A DNA stretch of 64,000 bases from Phocaeicola sp. (GTDB lineage Bacteria; Bacteroidota; Bacteroidia; Bacteroidales; Bacteroidaceae), in NCBI GenBank assembly GCA_020026175.1, contig JAHHQV010000002.1, positions 54,165 to 118,164 of the forward strand, written 5' to 3'. A model generated the notes under the pieces. The model was not told the origin of the DNA. It did not search any database and saw only the letters and a list, made by a program, of their open reading frames with translations. Position 1 is the first letter of the stretch. Every line of letters begins with the position of its first letter. The position numbers and the translations under genes were made by a program. Below, one piece after another: positions 53,151-62,799 of the stretch.

Positions 53151-53615
53151 ATGACAAAGGAAGATAGAATAGAAAAGGCGGTTGCTCTTTTCAAGGAAGG
53201 TTATAACTGCTCACAGTCTGTAGTGGCTGCTTTTGCAGATATGTATGGATTTACAGACGAACAGGCATTGAAAATGTCGGCTGCTTTTGGTGGAGGTATA
53301 GGACGTATGCGCGAAACATGTGGAGCTGCTTGTGGAATGTTTCTGCTTGCAGGACTTGAAAAGGGTGCAATAGTAGGTTCTGACCGTGAAGGAAAGGCAG
53401 CCACTTATGCTTTGGTTCAGCACCTGGCAGAAAAGTTCAAGGAAGAAAACGGGACCTTGCGATGTGCCGATTTGTTGGGACTGTTGAAAAAGGAACCTGT
53501 AGTTTCTACTCCAGAAGCAAGGACAGAAAAATATTATGCCAAACGTCCATGTACTAAGATGGTGGAAAGTGCATCAAAAATATGGGCTGATTATATTTTT
53601 GATGAAAAAAAATAG
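53151..53615 (+). CDS. C_GCAxxG_C_C family protein
   Basis: 154 residues. The Cys/Gly pattern that names the family is complete: YNCSQSVVAAF, then GGGIGRMRETCGAACGMFLL (CGAxxG core), then two more Cys downstream (TLRCADLLG, KRPCTKM). Family members are putative redox proteins that may bind a metal or Fe-S cluster; some are found beside redox enzymes. Here it is 7 nt downstream of a 2-hydroxyacid dehydrogenase gene, so a redox link is possible. No signal peptide. Confidence 0.88.
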   Translation: MTKEDRIEKAVALFKEGYNCSQSVVAAFADMYGFTDEQALKMSAAFGGGIGRMRETCGAACGMFLLAGLEKGAIVGSDREGKAATYALVQHLAEKFKEENGTLRCADLLGLLKKEPVVSTPEARTEKYYAKRPCTKMVESASKIWADYIFDEKK

Positions 53616-54169
53616 TCAAAGCGTGAACAAATTAGAGTTTGTGTTGTTTTTTATATTAAACGTAAATTACACACACAACTCATAAACTAAACTAAAGTCA
53701 TAGTCTATAAGGCTATGTATCATGAGGCTGTTCCAATTTATTTTGGAACAGCCCTTTTCGTTTATATATTCTTATTTATTGTTGTCATGTTATATTCAAA
53801 GAATCAGGTATATTTACCAGTAAAACAAGGGTTAAGTATAATTCCAGAAAAGGGGCTTGTAAATATTGTTTCTATAAAATAGGTCCATAAATATATTCTA
53901 TAGCTTCTGTTTTTCAGTATTTAATCGAATTATATGGCTTTTATCTGTAAATTTTCCCATTTTAGTTATTCTTTATATATTATTACCAGGCAGCATATAG
54001 TTCTTGTTGAAGGTAAAAAGAAGAGACGTATCAAACTCTGTAACTAGAGAAAGATACGTCTCTTTTTAATTTAATTAAAATGACTAACCTTTTACTTTGT
54101 AGTCTTGAAGTATGCCTTTTTTATTGATAAATGTAAGTATGTAAGTAAACAAAATTTTGGCATATAGTA
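53616..54169. other. 554-bp non-coding region with two hairpins
   Basis: AT-rich, with no convincing gene on either strand. At 53726-53757 is GGCTGTTCCAA/TTGGAACAGCC and a T run, probably the terminator of the preceding operon. At 54022-54067 is AGAGACGTATC/GATACGTCTCT followed by T5 on the plus strand, 290 nt beyond any plus-strand gene end, so an unannotated plus-strand transcript may end there. No promoter box is clear. The last 100 bp are downstream of ompA-like gene on the minus strand. Confidence 0.6.
54022..54067 (+). terminator. Orphan Rho-independent terminator
   Basis: 11-bp perfect stem AGAGACGTATC/GATACGTCTCT with 20-nt loop, then T5. It could also act on the convergent ompA-like transcript (minus side has TTCTTTTT). 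Confidence 0.65.
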
Positions 54170-54883
54170 TTACATATTACCATTTTCAGCTTGTCTGATC
54201 ATTTCCTGACTTGCATACATGTAAATCTCAACGCGTCTGTTTTCCTGGCGTCCAGCTTCTGTGTCATTGCTAGCAACAGGGCTGTCTTCGCCTAAACCTT
54301 CAACACTTTTTATCTGGCTTCCTGATACTCCACGACTAAGCAAGTATCCCGAAACGCTTGCGGCTCTTTGTCTTGAAAGATCCAGGTTTTTCTGATAGCT
54401 TTGTTCGGCAGTAGAATTTCTCCATCCCGTGTTGTCTGTGTATCCATAAATTGAAACGTCCATTGTAGGATTGGCTTTAAGAACATTGTTGGCAAAATCT
54501 GTCAATGATGTCTTTGCGCTTTCACTAAGATTAGAACTACCCAATTTGAAAAGTATACCAGTATCAAATGTTACCTTAACGGCTTTAAGCCCGTTGTTGT
54601 CTGTCACTTGTTCTACTTGTGCTCCTTCTATTTTTGCAGCTTCTGCAGCAGCTTTATCCATTTTCTTTCCTATCAGCACACCAGCACCTGTACCTACAGC
54701 GGCTCCTACGGCAGCGCCTATTGCTGCACCTTTACCTTTCCCTGCCAAGCCACCTATTAATGCACCGAGGGCAGCACCACCGCCACCGCCAATCATACCT
54801 CCTTTGGCAGTGTTTGTCATACCGCAACTGCCAAACATTATTCCGGCACATAGAATAATACTAATAGATTTTATTTTATTCAT
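54170..54883 (-). CDS. OmpA-family lipoprotein with glycine-zipper domain
   Basis: 237 residues. Lipoprotein signal SIILCAGIMFGSCGMTN, Cys near residue 20. Residues ~28-75 form a glycine zipper (GGGGGAALGALIGGLAGKGK, with GxxxG spacing). The C-terminal OmpA/MotB domain (~110-235) has LFKLGSSNLSESAKTSL, IYGYTDNTG and the peptidoglycan-binding Asp/Arg: NLDLSRQRAASVSGYL and GRQENRRVEIYM. It is a periplasmic lipoprotein that ties the outer membrane to peptidoglycan, in a form resembling YiaD. Monocistronic between the 554-bp gap and glyA. Confidence 0.93.
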   Translation of the reverse strand: MNKIKSISIILCAGIMFGSCGMTNTAKGGMIGGGGGAALGALIGGLAGKGKGAAIGAAVGAAVGTGAGVLIGKKMDKAAAEAAKIEGAQVEQVTDNNGLKAVKVTFDTGILFKLGSSNLSESAKTSLTDFANNVLKANPTMDVSIYGYTDNTGWRNSTAEQSYQKNLDLSRQRAASVSGYLLSRGVSGSQIKSVEGLGEDSPVASNDTEAGRQENRRVEIYMYASQEMIRQAENGNM

Positions 54884-54953
54884 GTCTGTAATTAGTTGTT
54901 TATTTCTTGATTTTTATCTTTTGTCCTTCTTATAAAATCTGTTCTTATAATCG

Positions 54954-56234
54954 TTAATATGCAAAAATAGGGTATTTTTTCATTGTGCTATTAACTCTTG
55001 CCTTTACAGAATCTATAACTTCTTTATTGTCTACGTTTGAGAGTACAGTTTCAATCATTTCAGCTATTTCGTACATCAAATCTTCTTTTGCACCACGAGT
55101 TGTGATGGCTGGAGTTCCAAGGCGTATTCCAGATGTCTGGAATGCAGAACGTGTATCAAATGGAACCATATTTTTATTTACAGTAATGTCTGCACTTACC
55201 AAAGCTTTTTCGGCCACTTTACCAGTCAGTTCAGGATACTTGCTTCTTAAGTCTACTAACATAGAGTGATTGTCTGTACCGCCTGATACAATAGTAAAAC
55301 CTCTATCCATGAGAGCTTGTGCAAGAACAGATGCATTTTTCTTCACCTGTTTTTGATATTCCTTATATTCAGGTTGTAGACATTCACCAAAAGCAACAGC
55401 CTTGGCTGCTATTACATGTTCCAGTGGTCCTCCTTGTATACCTGGGAATACAGCAGAGTCTAGTAGCTGTGACATCATTTTCACTTCGCCTTTCGATGTC
55501 TTTTTACCCCAAGGATTAGGGAAGTCTTTTCCCATCATGATGACACCACCTCTAGGACCTCTTAACGTTTTATGTGTAGTAGATGTAACGATATGTGCGT
55601 ATTCTACAGGGTTGTCAAGCAATCCGGCTGCTATCAATCCTGCTGGGTGAGCCATGTCAATCATAAGTAAAGCTCCTACTTTATCTGCTATTTCTCTCAT
55701 TCGTTTATAATCCCATTCTCTGGAATATGCTGACCCGCCTCCTACAATTAATTTGGGTTTTTCTCTTAGAGCAATTTCTTCCATTTGGTCGTAATCCACT
55801 CTTCCTGTCTCTTTGTTAAGATTATATTCGCATGGTGTATAAAGTATCCCCGAAGTATTCACTGCTGAACCATGAGATAAGTGTCCTCCATGTGCAAGGT
55901 TCAATCCCATGAATTTATCACCAGGATTAAGTACTGCAAGGAATACGGCGGCATTGGCTTGTGCGCCTGAGTGTGGCTGTACATTAGTCCATTCGGCCCC
56001 AAATATTTGTTTTAGCCTGTCTATAGCAATTTGTTCGCTTTGGTCTACTACTTCACACCCTCCATAGTACCTTTTCCCGGGATATCCTTCAGCGTATTTA
56101 TTTGTAAGGCATGATCCCATAGCTTCCATTACTTGGTCGCTTACAAAGTTTTCAGAAGCTATAAGTTCTATTCCTTTAAGTTGGCGTTCATGCTCTTTTT
56201 CTATAATCCCAAAAATTAAATCATCTCTTTTCAT
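54954..56234 (-). CDS. glyA: Serine hydroxymethyltransferase
   Basis: 426 residues, PLP enzyme that interconverts serine and glycine while charging tetrahydrofolate with a C1 unit. N-terminus [23 protein letters not shown] is canonical, then [41 protein letters not shown], and the PLP-binding Lys in [16 protein letters not shown]-terminus is normal. Upstream of it on the same strand is a PorT-type barrel gene (31-nt gap), so it may be read from the pyrB-led run. Confidence 0.97.
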   Translation of the reverse strand: MKRDDLIFGIIEKEHERQLKGIELIASENFVSDQVMEAMGSCLTNKYAEGYPGKRYYGGCEVVDQSEQIAIDRLKQIFGAEWTNVQPHSGAQANAAVFLAVLNPGDKFMGLNLAHGGHLSHGSAVNTSGILYTPCEYNLNKETGRVDYDQMEEIALREKPKLIVGGGSAYSREWDYKRMREIADKVGALLMIDMAHPAGLIAAGLLDNPVEYAHIVTSTTHKTLRGPRGGVIMMGKDFPNPWGKKTSKGEVKMMSQLLDSAVFPGIQGGPLEHVIAAKAVAFGECLQPEYKEYQKQVKKNASVLAQALMDRGFTIVSGGTDNHSMLVDLRSKYPELTGKVAEKALVSADITVNKNMVPFDTRSAFQTSGIRLGTPAITTRGAKEDLMYEIAEMIETVLSNVDNKEVIDSVKARVNSTMKKYPIFAY

Positions 56235-56265
56235 GGTGAAATAAATATTAGTGTTAGTACTTATG

Positions 56266-57003
56266 TTAGAAGATAAATCCTACAGAGAATCCTAGGACGT
56301 TCTTGTGTCTTTTTATGGTCAGTTCTTTCTCATTGTGTGGTTCTGATGTAGATATTTTATCATATTCAACCGATTTTGTTATGTTGTTGCATCCTATTTC
56401 ATATCTGAAATCGAAAAAGATATTTGAAATGTTTACTCCTATACCTAGAACAGCCCCATAATTGATGGGTTGTATAGTTTCTTTTATATTTTCCTGATAG
56501 AATCCCGAATATTTACATTCGCTTTGTTTGTCGATAGTGAAAGATACTTTAGGGCCAAGGAAGAAAGACATGCCATACGGGTATGAATTAATAAATTTGT
56601 ATCCGTATAGCAATGGTATGTTAATAGAAGCCATTTTGGTCTTTATTAAAGCATTGTCTTTCAAAGTAGCAGCATTGCTGTTGAGATTGCTTATGCTGAT
56701 ACTGCTGTTTGATATGGTATAAGATATTTCGGGTTGTATGAAATGTCTTTTCTTGATGTTTATTCTGGTAAAGACAGTGGCAGTGTATCCTATTTTATAG
56801 TTGTTTTCTATATCGTTTATTTTCTGGTTGCCATAGCTTATTTTATTGATAAACATCATGGTTGAGTTGAATCCACCTTTTATGCCGAAACTTACTTTAT
56901 GTATTTCTTTATGCCTTTTGTTTTGCACGACATTCTGTGCATGCATGTTTGTGCAGCATGCAAGCAGAAATACAGAAAATATGTACAGGCTTTTGTTTAT
57001 CAT
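56266..57003 (-). CDS. Outer-membrane beta-barrel protein, PorT-family-like
   Basis: 245 residues. N-terminal signal peptide ([20 protein letters not shown]). The mature part has [20 protein letters not shown], then alternating amphipathic strands ([41 protein letters not shown]), with Phe at the end (LGFSVGFIF), characteristic of PF13568 barrels. The family includes PorT, part of type IX secretion in some Bacteroidetes, but most members have no known role and T9SS genes are not seen here. It lies between glyA and a flavin reductase gene with short gaps (31 and 4 nt). Confidence 0.8.
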   Translation of the reverse strand: MINKSLYIFSVFLLACCTNMHAQNVVQNKRHKEIHKVSFGIKGGFNSTMMFINKISYGNQKINDIENNYKIGYTATVFTRINIKKRHFIQPEISYTISNSSISISNLNSNAATLKDNALIKTKMASINIPLLYGYKFINSYPYGMSFFLGPKVSFTIDKQSECKYSGFYQENIKETIQPINYGAVLGIGVNISNIFFDFRYEIGCNNITKSVEYDKISTSEPHNEKELTIKRHKNVLGFSVGFIF

Positions 57004-57007
57004 AAGT

Positions 57008-57577
57008 TTATTTCTTTTTCTGTACAGACCATCCGAATTTACCTATTTTCTCGCCTGTTTCATAATATCCTCCATGAGTATAAACCAACAGATTTGATTT
57101 TGCAAGTTCGAATTTTCCAGTTTCCGAATCAAGATATTTTTCGTCAGCTTTTACATTTACAACGTCTGCGATAAACATGTCATGCGAGCCTAATGATATT
57201 ATCTCTTTTACCCTACACTCTATACATAGCGGTGATTCTTCTATTATCGGTGCATTCACAATTTTTGCTTTTCCCGGTGTAAGTTTCATTTCTTTGAACT
57301 TATTATAGTCTTTTCCAGATCTTACTCCACACCAGTCGGTAGCATATGCCATATCTTTTGTAGTGAGATTAATTACAAACTCCATATTCTTTTTAATAAT
57401 AGGATAAGAGTGTCGTTCGGGTCTCACCGATATGTAACATATAGGCGGGTTGGTACATATAGTACCTACCCACGCTACTGTTATAATATTATATTCATCC
57501 TCTTTGCTTCCACAACTTACCAAAGCTGCCGGAACGGGATAAATCATTGTTCCAGGTTTCCAGTCCTGTTTCATCAT
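57008..57577 (-). CDS. Flavin reductase-like FMN-binding protein
   Basis: 189 residues. The split-barrel FMN-binding pattern is present: YPVPAALVSCGSKEDEYNIITVAWVG, TNPPICYISVRPERHSYPII, then MEFVINLTTKDMAYATDWCGVRSGKDYNKF and ECRVKEIISLGSHDMFIADVV. Members bind FMN and reduce it or other substrates with NAD(P)H. The ATG overlaps the pyrI stop by one base, so it is translationally coupled to pyrI. Why it sits with pyrBI is unknown; this order is common in Bacteroides. Confidence 0.88.
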   Translation of the reverse strand: MMKQDWKPGTMIYPVPAALVSCGSKEDEYNIITVAWVGTICTNPPICYISVRPERHSYPIIKKNMEFVINLTTKDMAYATDWCGVRSGKDYNKFKEMKLTPGKAKIVNAPIIEESPLCIECRVKEIISLGSHDMFIADVVNVKADEKYLDSETGKFELAKSNLLVYTHGGYYETGEKIGKFGWSVQKKK

Positions 57578-58041
57578 TAAATCAGTTTGATATTATCTTT
57601 CTGCTGTTCTTTTTCGCAGTAATGACATTTCAGTAATCCTTTTTCCTTGTCTACCACATGAAACCATGTCTGCATAGGTTCGTTGTTGGTAATACATTTA
57701 GGATTGTTGCATTTCACTATACCTTTCAATTCATCAGGCATTATAGCCTCTTTTTTCTCTACCACCTTGTAGTTCTTTATGATATTGAGCTTTATATGAG
57801 GTGCGACTACAGACAGTCTGCTTATCTCTTCATCACTAAAGAATCTGTCGGCTATTTTTATAATACCTTTTTTGCCAAGCTTCTTGCTTTCCAGATTGTA
57901 ACCTATTGTAATGTTACTGTCCATATGCTGTAGATTAAGAAGCGAAACTACAGTGAATAATTTATTGGAAGGTATATGGTCTATTACAGTACCGTTTTCT
58001 AAAGCGGCAACTTGTAGTTCTTTCTTTTCATTCATAATCAT
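57577..58041 (-). CDS. pyrI: Aspartate carbamoyltransferase regulatory chain
   Basis: 154 residues. ATGA overlap with pyrB at 58038-58041. The allosteric domain ([23 protein letters not shown]) binds ATP/CTP; the C-terminal zinc domain has four Cys: [12 protein letters not shown] and LLKCHYCE. It forms the regulatory dimers of the c6r6 holoenzyme, giving pyrimidine feedback control. Flavin reductase gene follows. Confidence 0.96.
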   Translation of the reverse strand: MIMNEKKELQVAALENGTVIDHIPSNKLFTVVSLLNLQHMDSNITIGYNLESKKLGKKGIIKIADRFFSDEEISRLSVVAPHIKLNIIKNYKVVEKKEAIMPDELKGIVKCNNPKCITNNEPMQTWFHVVDKEKGLLKCHYCEKEQQKDNIKLI

Positions 58042-59000
58042 AATCTATTCCTACGTTGTTGCTTTAAAGTATCAGCTTTTACTTCATCAAGAGTTATTCC
58101 CAATACATCACACAAGATGGCTTCACGTGCATATAGTCCGTTTTGTGCCTGTTGTATGTAATAGGCTTTTGGGCTGTCGTCTACATCGTAAGCTATTTCA
58201 TTTACTCTAGGAAGTGGGTGTAGGATTCTCAGATTAGTGCGAGATTTGTCAAGCATCTTTTTGTTCAAGATGTATATATCCTTCACTCTTTCATACTCCA
58301 TCAGGTCGGTGAAGCGTTCTCTTTGCACTCTAGTCATGTACAAAATATCTGCATCGGCAATGACATCTTCGTTGAAGTCTGTATGTTCTACATACTTTAT
58401 GTTATGTTCTCTGCAATATATCTTGTATTCTTCTGGCATTTTCAGTTCGTCTGGAGCGATGAAATGAAAAGTAGGGTTGAAGTGTCTCATTGCCATGAGC
58501 AAAGAATGTACGGTACGACCGTATTTAAGGTCACCCACCATATATATATTAAGATTTTCAAGTGTACCTTGAGTCTTGTATATGGAATATAGATCTAACA
58601 TTGTTTGAGAAGGATGTTGGTTTGCGCCATCCCCTGCATTTACGATAGGAACATGTGTTACTTCACTGGCATATCTTGCTGCTCCTTCCAGAAAGTGTCT
58701 CATAACTATGATGTCGGCATAATTGCTTACCATCATTATTGTATCTTTCAGAGTCTCACCTTTCGAAGAGCTTGTCACTTTAGGATCTGTAAATCCTATG
58801 ACTTTTGCCCCCAATCTGTTGGCTGCAGTTTCAAAACTAAGTCTTGTTCGGGTTGAAGGTTCGAAGAACAATGTTGCCACAATCTTTTCTGCCAGAAGGC
58901 TACGATTTGGTTTCTTTTCGAATTCTCTTGCCATTTCCAGCAGGTAAAGTATTTTTTCCTTGGAGTGTTCGGCAATTGTAACTAAACTTCTATTTTCCAT
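58038..59000 (-). CDS. pyrB: Aspartate carbamoyltransferase catalytic chain
   Basis: 320 residues, catalytic subunit of the first pyrimidine-specific step. Carbamoyl-phosphate site [20 protein letters not shown] (~50), the [18 protein letters not shown] loop with mobile Ser-Lys, [12 protein letters not shown], and [15 protein letters not shown]. It leads the run pyrB-pyrI-flavin reductase-PorT-like-glyA. The promoter at 59039-59069 is consensus. No leader peptide or pyrimidine attenuator is visible in the 148-bp upstream gap. Confidence 0.97.
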   Translation of the reverse strand: MENRSLVTIAEHSKEKILYLLEMAREFEKKPNRSLLAEKIVATLFFEPSTRTRLSFETAANRLGAKVIGFTDPKVTSSSKGETLKDTIMMVSNYADIIVMRHFLEGAARYASEVTHVPIVNAGDGANQHPSQTMLDLYSIYKTQGTLENLNIYMVGDLKYGRTVHSLLMAMRHFNPTFHFIAPDELKMPEEYKIYCREHNIKYVEHTDFNEDVIADADILYMTRVQRERFTDLMEYERVKDIYILNKKMLDKSRTNLRILHPLPRVNEIAYDVDDSPKAYYIQQAQNGLYAREAILCDVLGITLDEVKADTLKQQRRNRL

Positions 59001-59038
59001 ATTAGCAGTTTTTTGTTTGTTTTTGTAATACCGAAGCC

Positions 59039-59069
59039 CAAAGGTAAATAAAAAATTTTAAAGTTCAAT
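59039..59069 (-). promoter_or_regulatory. pyrB promoter
   Basis: Read on the minus strand: ATTG (59069-59066), 19 nt, TACCTTTG (59046-59039). The start near 59033 gives a ~33-nt leader. Confidence 0.7.
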
Positions 59070-59148
59070 TCTTATCTTTGATAATTTATTGAAGATTTTG
59101 ATTATGTCATATATTTATTAACGCTGTCAAGTCTGGCTTTTTGCGTAA

Positions 59149-60462
59149 CTATAGGTCTTTCAGCAGAATATGATTGTTTTGTGACGAATATTCTTCTCTG
59201 GCCTTGATGATGGTCTTCCACGAAGAAGAAAATTGCCTTTTGTCAATGTTGAAGTCTTCGAATCCCATAGAGTCCAGTTTGCTGAGCAGCAGTCCAAGGC
59301 TCATCTTGCTTGTGTCTACTCCAGGCAGATAGCATGTTTCCTGTTCTTTACCGTTTTCCTTCAGTCCTTCGTAAATGAGTTGCAGGTCTTGCAGCTTATA
59401 AAGAATATCTTTGGCCAGTCTGATAGGAATTTTGTTTTCCCTGCTTAGTTCTTCTGCCGTATATGGTTCTTTGCCATTGTCGAATCGTTTGCATATTTTC
59501 GACAATAATACTGTGCAGAAGAAATCGTAATACCTTCTGCTAATGTTTTTTGATTCCTTGCCGTATTTGAATGATTCAAGATTTTGGCTTACGTAGTTCA
59601 TTTCTGCGCCAAACAGACATATACTCCATGAAATCTGAGTCCACAACAAAAACATAGGTATGGCTGCAAAACTACCATAGATGGCATTATAGCTTGACAC
59701 CCATATCTGACTATTGATATAGAAGTATTGGAACAGCTGAAAAGCACTACCCGACAAAATGCCGGGAATTACAGCATATTTGAATTTTACTTTCGTGTTT
59801 GGGATAAATGTAAAGAGCCCTATAAACATACCCCATGTTATGGCATAAGGGAACAGTTTGATAAAGAACTTCATTAATGGGGCAAGCAGACTGAACATAT
59901 CGTCGTTCATTATTGTAGTCATGAATATCGACAGACCACTTGATATTACAATCAATAGCGGCATAAGTAAAATCATCGAAAAGTAGTCTGTGATTTTTCT
60001 GAATACAGTTCTGGGATGTTTCACCTGCCATATACTGTTGAAACTTCTTTCGATGTTGTCTGTCAGTATAAGTATCGTACACAAGAGCATGACTATGCCT
60101 ATGCCTATGAAAACGCCGTTTTTGGTGTGTTGCAGATAAGAGTTTATCCATGTAAATACGAGTTCTGTCTGTCCGTTGTTCATGTTTCTTCGCAGCAGTT
60201 CCTCTATCAACGCGTCGAATCCGAAACCTTTGGCTATGGCAAACAGTATGGCCAGCATAGGTATGATTGACAATAGTGTGCTGTAGGTCAGGGCGGATGC
60301 TCGTACAACGATTTTGTTGTCGATGAATTGTTCTGTGCTGAGGAATATGATTTTCAAGATTTTGACGATATACCTTTGGGCTAAATTCAGTTCTTCTTCA
60401 TCCTTTATCCAAAGTTCTTTTTGGAGGAAGTTTTTCATCTTATTGAATCTTGACATTGGCAT
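59149..60462 (-). CDS. YihY/BrkB-family membrane protein
   Basis: 437 residues from ATG 60462 (MPMSRFNKMKNFLQ); a longer frame runs into RNase P RNA and is not real. Six membrane spans with the family pattern: NKIVVRASALTYSTLLSIIPMLAI, IFTWINSYLQ..GVFIGIGIVMLL, then HPRTVFRKITDYFSMILLMPLLIVISSG, PYAITWGMFIGLFTFIPNTKVKFKYA, and SYNAIYGSFAAIPMFLLWTQISW. The C-terminal ~150 residues are soluble with a winged-helix-like part (EPYTAEELSRENKIPIRLAKDILYKL). Long mistaken for RNase BN; function unresolved. Starts 39 nt downstream of rnpB on the same strand, so it may share its transcript. Confidence 0.87.
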   Translation of the reverse strand: MPMSRFNKMKNFLQKELWIKDEEELNLAQRYIVKILKIIFLSTEQFIDNKIVVRASALTYSTLLSIIPMLAILFAIAKGFGFDALIEELLRRNMNNGQTELVFTWINSYLQHTKNGVFIGIGIVMLLCTILILTDNIERSFNSIWQVKHPRTVFRKITDYFSMILLMPLLIVISSGLSIFMTTIMNDDMFSLLAPLMKFFIKLFPYAITWGMFIGLFTFIPNTKVKFKYAVIPGILSGSAFQLFQYFYINSQIWVSSYNAIYGSFAAIPMFLLWTQISWSICLFGAEMNYVSQNLESFKYGKESKNISRRYYDFFCTVLLSKICKRFDNGKEPYTAEELSRENKIPIRLAKDILYKLQDLQLIYEGLKENGKEQETCYLPGVDTSKMSLGLLLSKLDSMGFEDFNIDKRQFSSSWKTIIKAREEYSSQNNHILLKDL

Positions 60463-60500
60463 ATTATATATATGTGTATGGATTTTATTTAAAGAAAAAG

Positions 60501-60856
60501 GAAAGCAGTAGACCTGTAAGCCGGGTTCTGTATCCATTTATGGATGTCTGTCATTTATCTACGCCCATTGTCTCCAATAAGCTCTAGCGGTCTACCCTCC
60601 GACGTGGGGCGAGCAGCCCTCGTTGATGCCGGTTTACATGACCTTACAACTCCTAAGATGCACAGCGCGCATATTGCTATACGCCTGGTGGGCTCTTACC
60701 CCACCTTCTCACCCTTGCTTCGTAAAGAAGCGGTTATTTTCTTCTGCATTACTCTACCCTCGCGGACAGCTTTCTGTTAGGAAGTAGGATGCTCTGTGTT
60801 GCCCGGACTTTCCTCTTGTACCGAAGTACCAGCGACAGACCGGCCTGCTGCTTTCC
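60501..60856 (-). ncRNA. rnpB: RNase P RNA (bacterial class A)
   Basis: About 356 nt. Read on the minus strand, the start GAAAGCAGCAGGCCGGTC pairs with the end region GACCT..CTGCTTTC (P1/P2). Conserved core sequences are visible: GAGGAAAGTCCGGGC (CRI/P4) near the 5' end and CAGAACCCGGCTTACAGG at the 3' end, in addition to the J11/12 region. It is the catalytic RNA for tRNA 5' maturation. A -7 box TAACTTTG lies at 60869-60862, six nt before the start. Ends are from base pairing and may be off by a few nt. Confidence 0.93.
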
Positions 60857-60861
60857 AAATG

Positions 60862-60869
60862 CAAAGTTA
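60862..60869 (-). promoter_or_regulatory. -7 box of rnpB
   Basis: TAACTTTG on the minus strand, followed after 5 nt by the RNA start. The -33 region is unclear. The gap from here to 61111 holds the degP leader and AT-rich sequence only. Confidence 0.55.
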
Positions 60870-61111
60870 GACAAATAAACTGAATAATAGACATTATATG
60901 ACAAAATACTTTCAACTTATTTCTGACAACTTGTCGTAATGAATGTAAATTTGTCGCAAGTCTGCGTTAACACGTATTAATCGCATTATTTTCTTTGTTA
61001 AAAGAGAGAAAAAACTGAATGTCAGTGGTACAACAGTATGGATTTTGTTATATTTTAGCGGATGAAATGTTAAACAAGTTGGGAAATTAACAAACTAAAT
61101 GGATTAAGATT

Positions 61112-62620
61112 ATGAAAACAGTATCTAAATTTGCCATAAGTGCAGTTTCTATGATTGCAGTAAGTGCAGGGGTTGCCGGTGTTACGGCGTATATAGTAAC
61201 ACAGAACAATGAACCAAAAGAAATTCAGACATTCTATAATTCGTTTGATGCAGCTCCATTGACTAAGTCTGTAGCATTGAATTCCACTTCTATGCAGCCT
61301 GTTGATTTGACACAGGCAGCCGAAAGTTCCTTGAATTCGGTAGTACATATAGTAGCCACAAAAAAAGGTGAAACAAGAACGGTGCAGGCAATGCCTGATT
61401 TTTTTGATTTCTTTTTCGGTGATGGGCGAGGTCGTCAGCGTCAGGTTGAAACTCCCGAACAGAAAGGTTTCGGCTCGGGTGTAATAATATCAAAGGATGG
61501 ATATATAGTGACAAACAATCATGTCATCGACGGTGCTGATATGATAAGTGTTAAGTTGCAAGACAGTCGTGAGTTGAAAGGTAGAATTATAGGTGCAGAT
61601 GCCACTACCGATTTGGCTCTCATAAAGATAGAAGGTGATGACTTCCCAGCTCTTCCTGTAGGAAACTCGGACGAACTGAAAGTAGGAGAGTGGGTGCTTG
61701 CAGTAGGTAACCCGTTCAATCTTGGTTCTACTGTAACAGCCGGTGTGGTCAGTGCAAAAGCACGTGGACTTGGTGCAAACCAGGTTGAGTCGTTCATACA
61801 GACAGATGCTGCTATAAATCAAGGTAATAGTGGTGGTGCGCTTGTAAATGCACAGGGTGAACTTGTTGGTATCAACGCAATGCTTTTCTCGCCTACAGGA
61901 GCATATTCGGGATATGGTTTTGCCATACCTACAAGCATAATGACTAAGGTTGTTACAGATTTGAAGCAATATGGTACAGTACAACGTGCCGTGCTTGGTA
62001 TAGAAGGTAGGAATATGTTGGACGAAAACATGAATTATCCTGAAGAAATATTGAAAGAGCAGAGAGAGCTTGGAGTGAACGAAGGTGTTCAGGTGGTAAA
62101 TGTCTTGGAAGGCGGTTCTGCATTTGGCACTCTTGAAAAGAATGACGTAATCCATAAGATTAACAACAAGAAGGTAAAGACTATGGCCGATCTTCAAGGA
62201 ACGCTTATCCAATTCCGTCCAGGTGATAAAGTAGAACTTACTATATATCGAGAAAAGAAGGAAAGGACATTTACTATAACTCTGAAGAATGCTCAGGGAA
62301 CTACAAAGGTTGTGAAGAAAGCTGATATGCAACTGCTAGGAGCTGCTTTCAGAGAGGTGCCTCAGGAACTGAAACGTCAGCTTAACTTGGGCTATGGGGT
62401 ACAGGTGACAGGCGTTGAAGACGGCAGAATGGAAGATAGTGGAATCCGTAAAGGATTTATCATCCTTAAGGCCAACGGCAAGCAGCTAAGAACAGTCAGA
62501 GATCTTGAAGATGTAATGAAGGCTGCATCTCAGTCGCCAGATCAGGTATTGTTTATGACAGGAGTATATCCTTCTGGAAAACGTGCCAATTATGCAGTGG
62601 ATTTATCTCAGTCAGAATAA
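61112..62620 (+). CDS. degP: DegP/HtrA-family periplasmic serine protease (Do)
   Basis: 502 residues. N-terminal signal/anchor (FAISAVSMIAVSAGVAGVTAYI). Protease domain with the His in VTNNHVIDGAD (~137), Asp in TDLALIKIE and Ser in NQGNSGGALVN; GFGSGVIISKDGYIV opens the first barrel. Two PDZ domains follow (~290-390 and ~405-500; RAVLGIEGRN, then LNLGYGVQVTGVEDG). It degrades or holds misfolded envelope proteins in a cage-like oligomer. The leader has no clear heat-shock promoter. A likely terminator follows at 62664-62704. Confidence 0.95.
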   Translation: MKTVSKFAISAVSMIAVSAGVAGVTAYIVTQNNEPKEIQTFYNSFDAAPLTKSVALNSTSMQPVDLTQAAESSLNSVVHIVATKKGETRTVQAMPDFFDFFFGDGRGRQRQVETPEQKGFGSGVIISKDGYIVTNNHVIDGADMISVKLQDSRELKGRIIGADATTDLALIKIEGDDFPALPVGNSDELKVGEWVLAVGNPFNLGSTVTAGVVSAKARGLGANQVESFIQTDAAINQGNSGGALVNAQGELVGINAMLFSPTGAYSGYGFAIPTSIMTKVVTDLKQYGTVQRAVLGIEGRNMLDENMNYPEEILKEQRELGVNEGVQVVNVLEGGSAFGTLEKNDVIHKINNKKVKTMADLQGTLIQFRPGDKVELTIYREKKERTFTITLKNAQGTTKVVKKADMQLLGAAFREVPQELKRQLNLGYGVQVTGVEDGRMEDSGIRKGFIILKANGKQLRTVRDLEDVMKAASQSPDQVLFMTGVYPSGKRANYAVDLSQSE

Positions 62621-62663
62621 CACATATTGTTTTGATAGGTATTAATTAAGGTAAATGATTAGT

Positions 62664-62704
62664 GAGAGGTGTGTTATGTTTTGTTAAACATACATACCTC
62701 TTTT
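62664..62704 (+). terminator. Terminator after degP
   Basis: GAGGTGTGTTATG pairs, with mismatches, with CATACATACCTC, followed by TTTT. Confidence 0.6.
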
Positions 62705-62770
62705 CATCATTTTTCATTACTAAATTGTTATAAAAAGTGACAAAACCGATTATATATAGACATTTTTTAT

Positions 62771-62778
62771 TATTTTTG
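62771..62778 (+). promoter_or_regulatory. -7 box of rpoD
   Basis: TATTTTTG, 22 nt before the rpoD ATG. No good -33 element. Further upstream signals in the 62621-62799 gap are limited to the degP terminator. Confidence 0.45.
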
Positions 62779-62799
62779 CACTCAAATCGATTTTGAAGA

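Noticed and set aside
60544..60780. 78-codon plus-strand open frame
   Set aside because: It lies entirely within RNase P RNA on the other strand.
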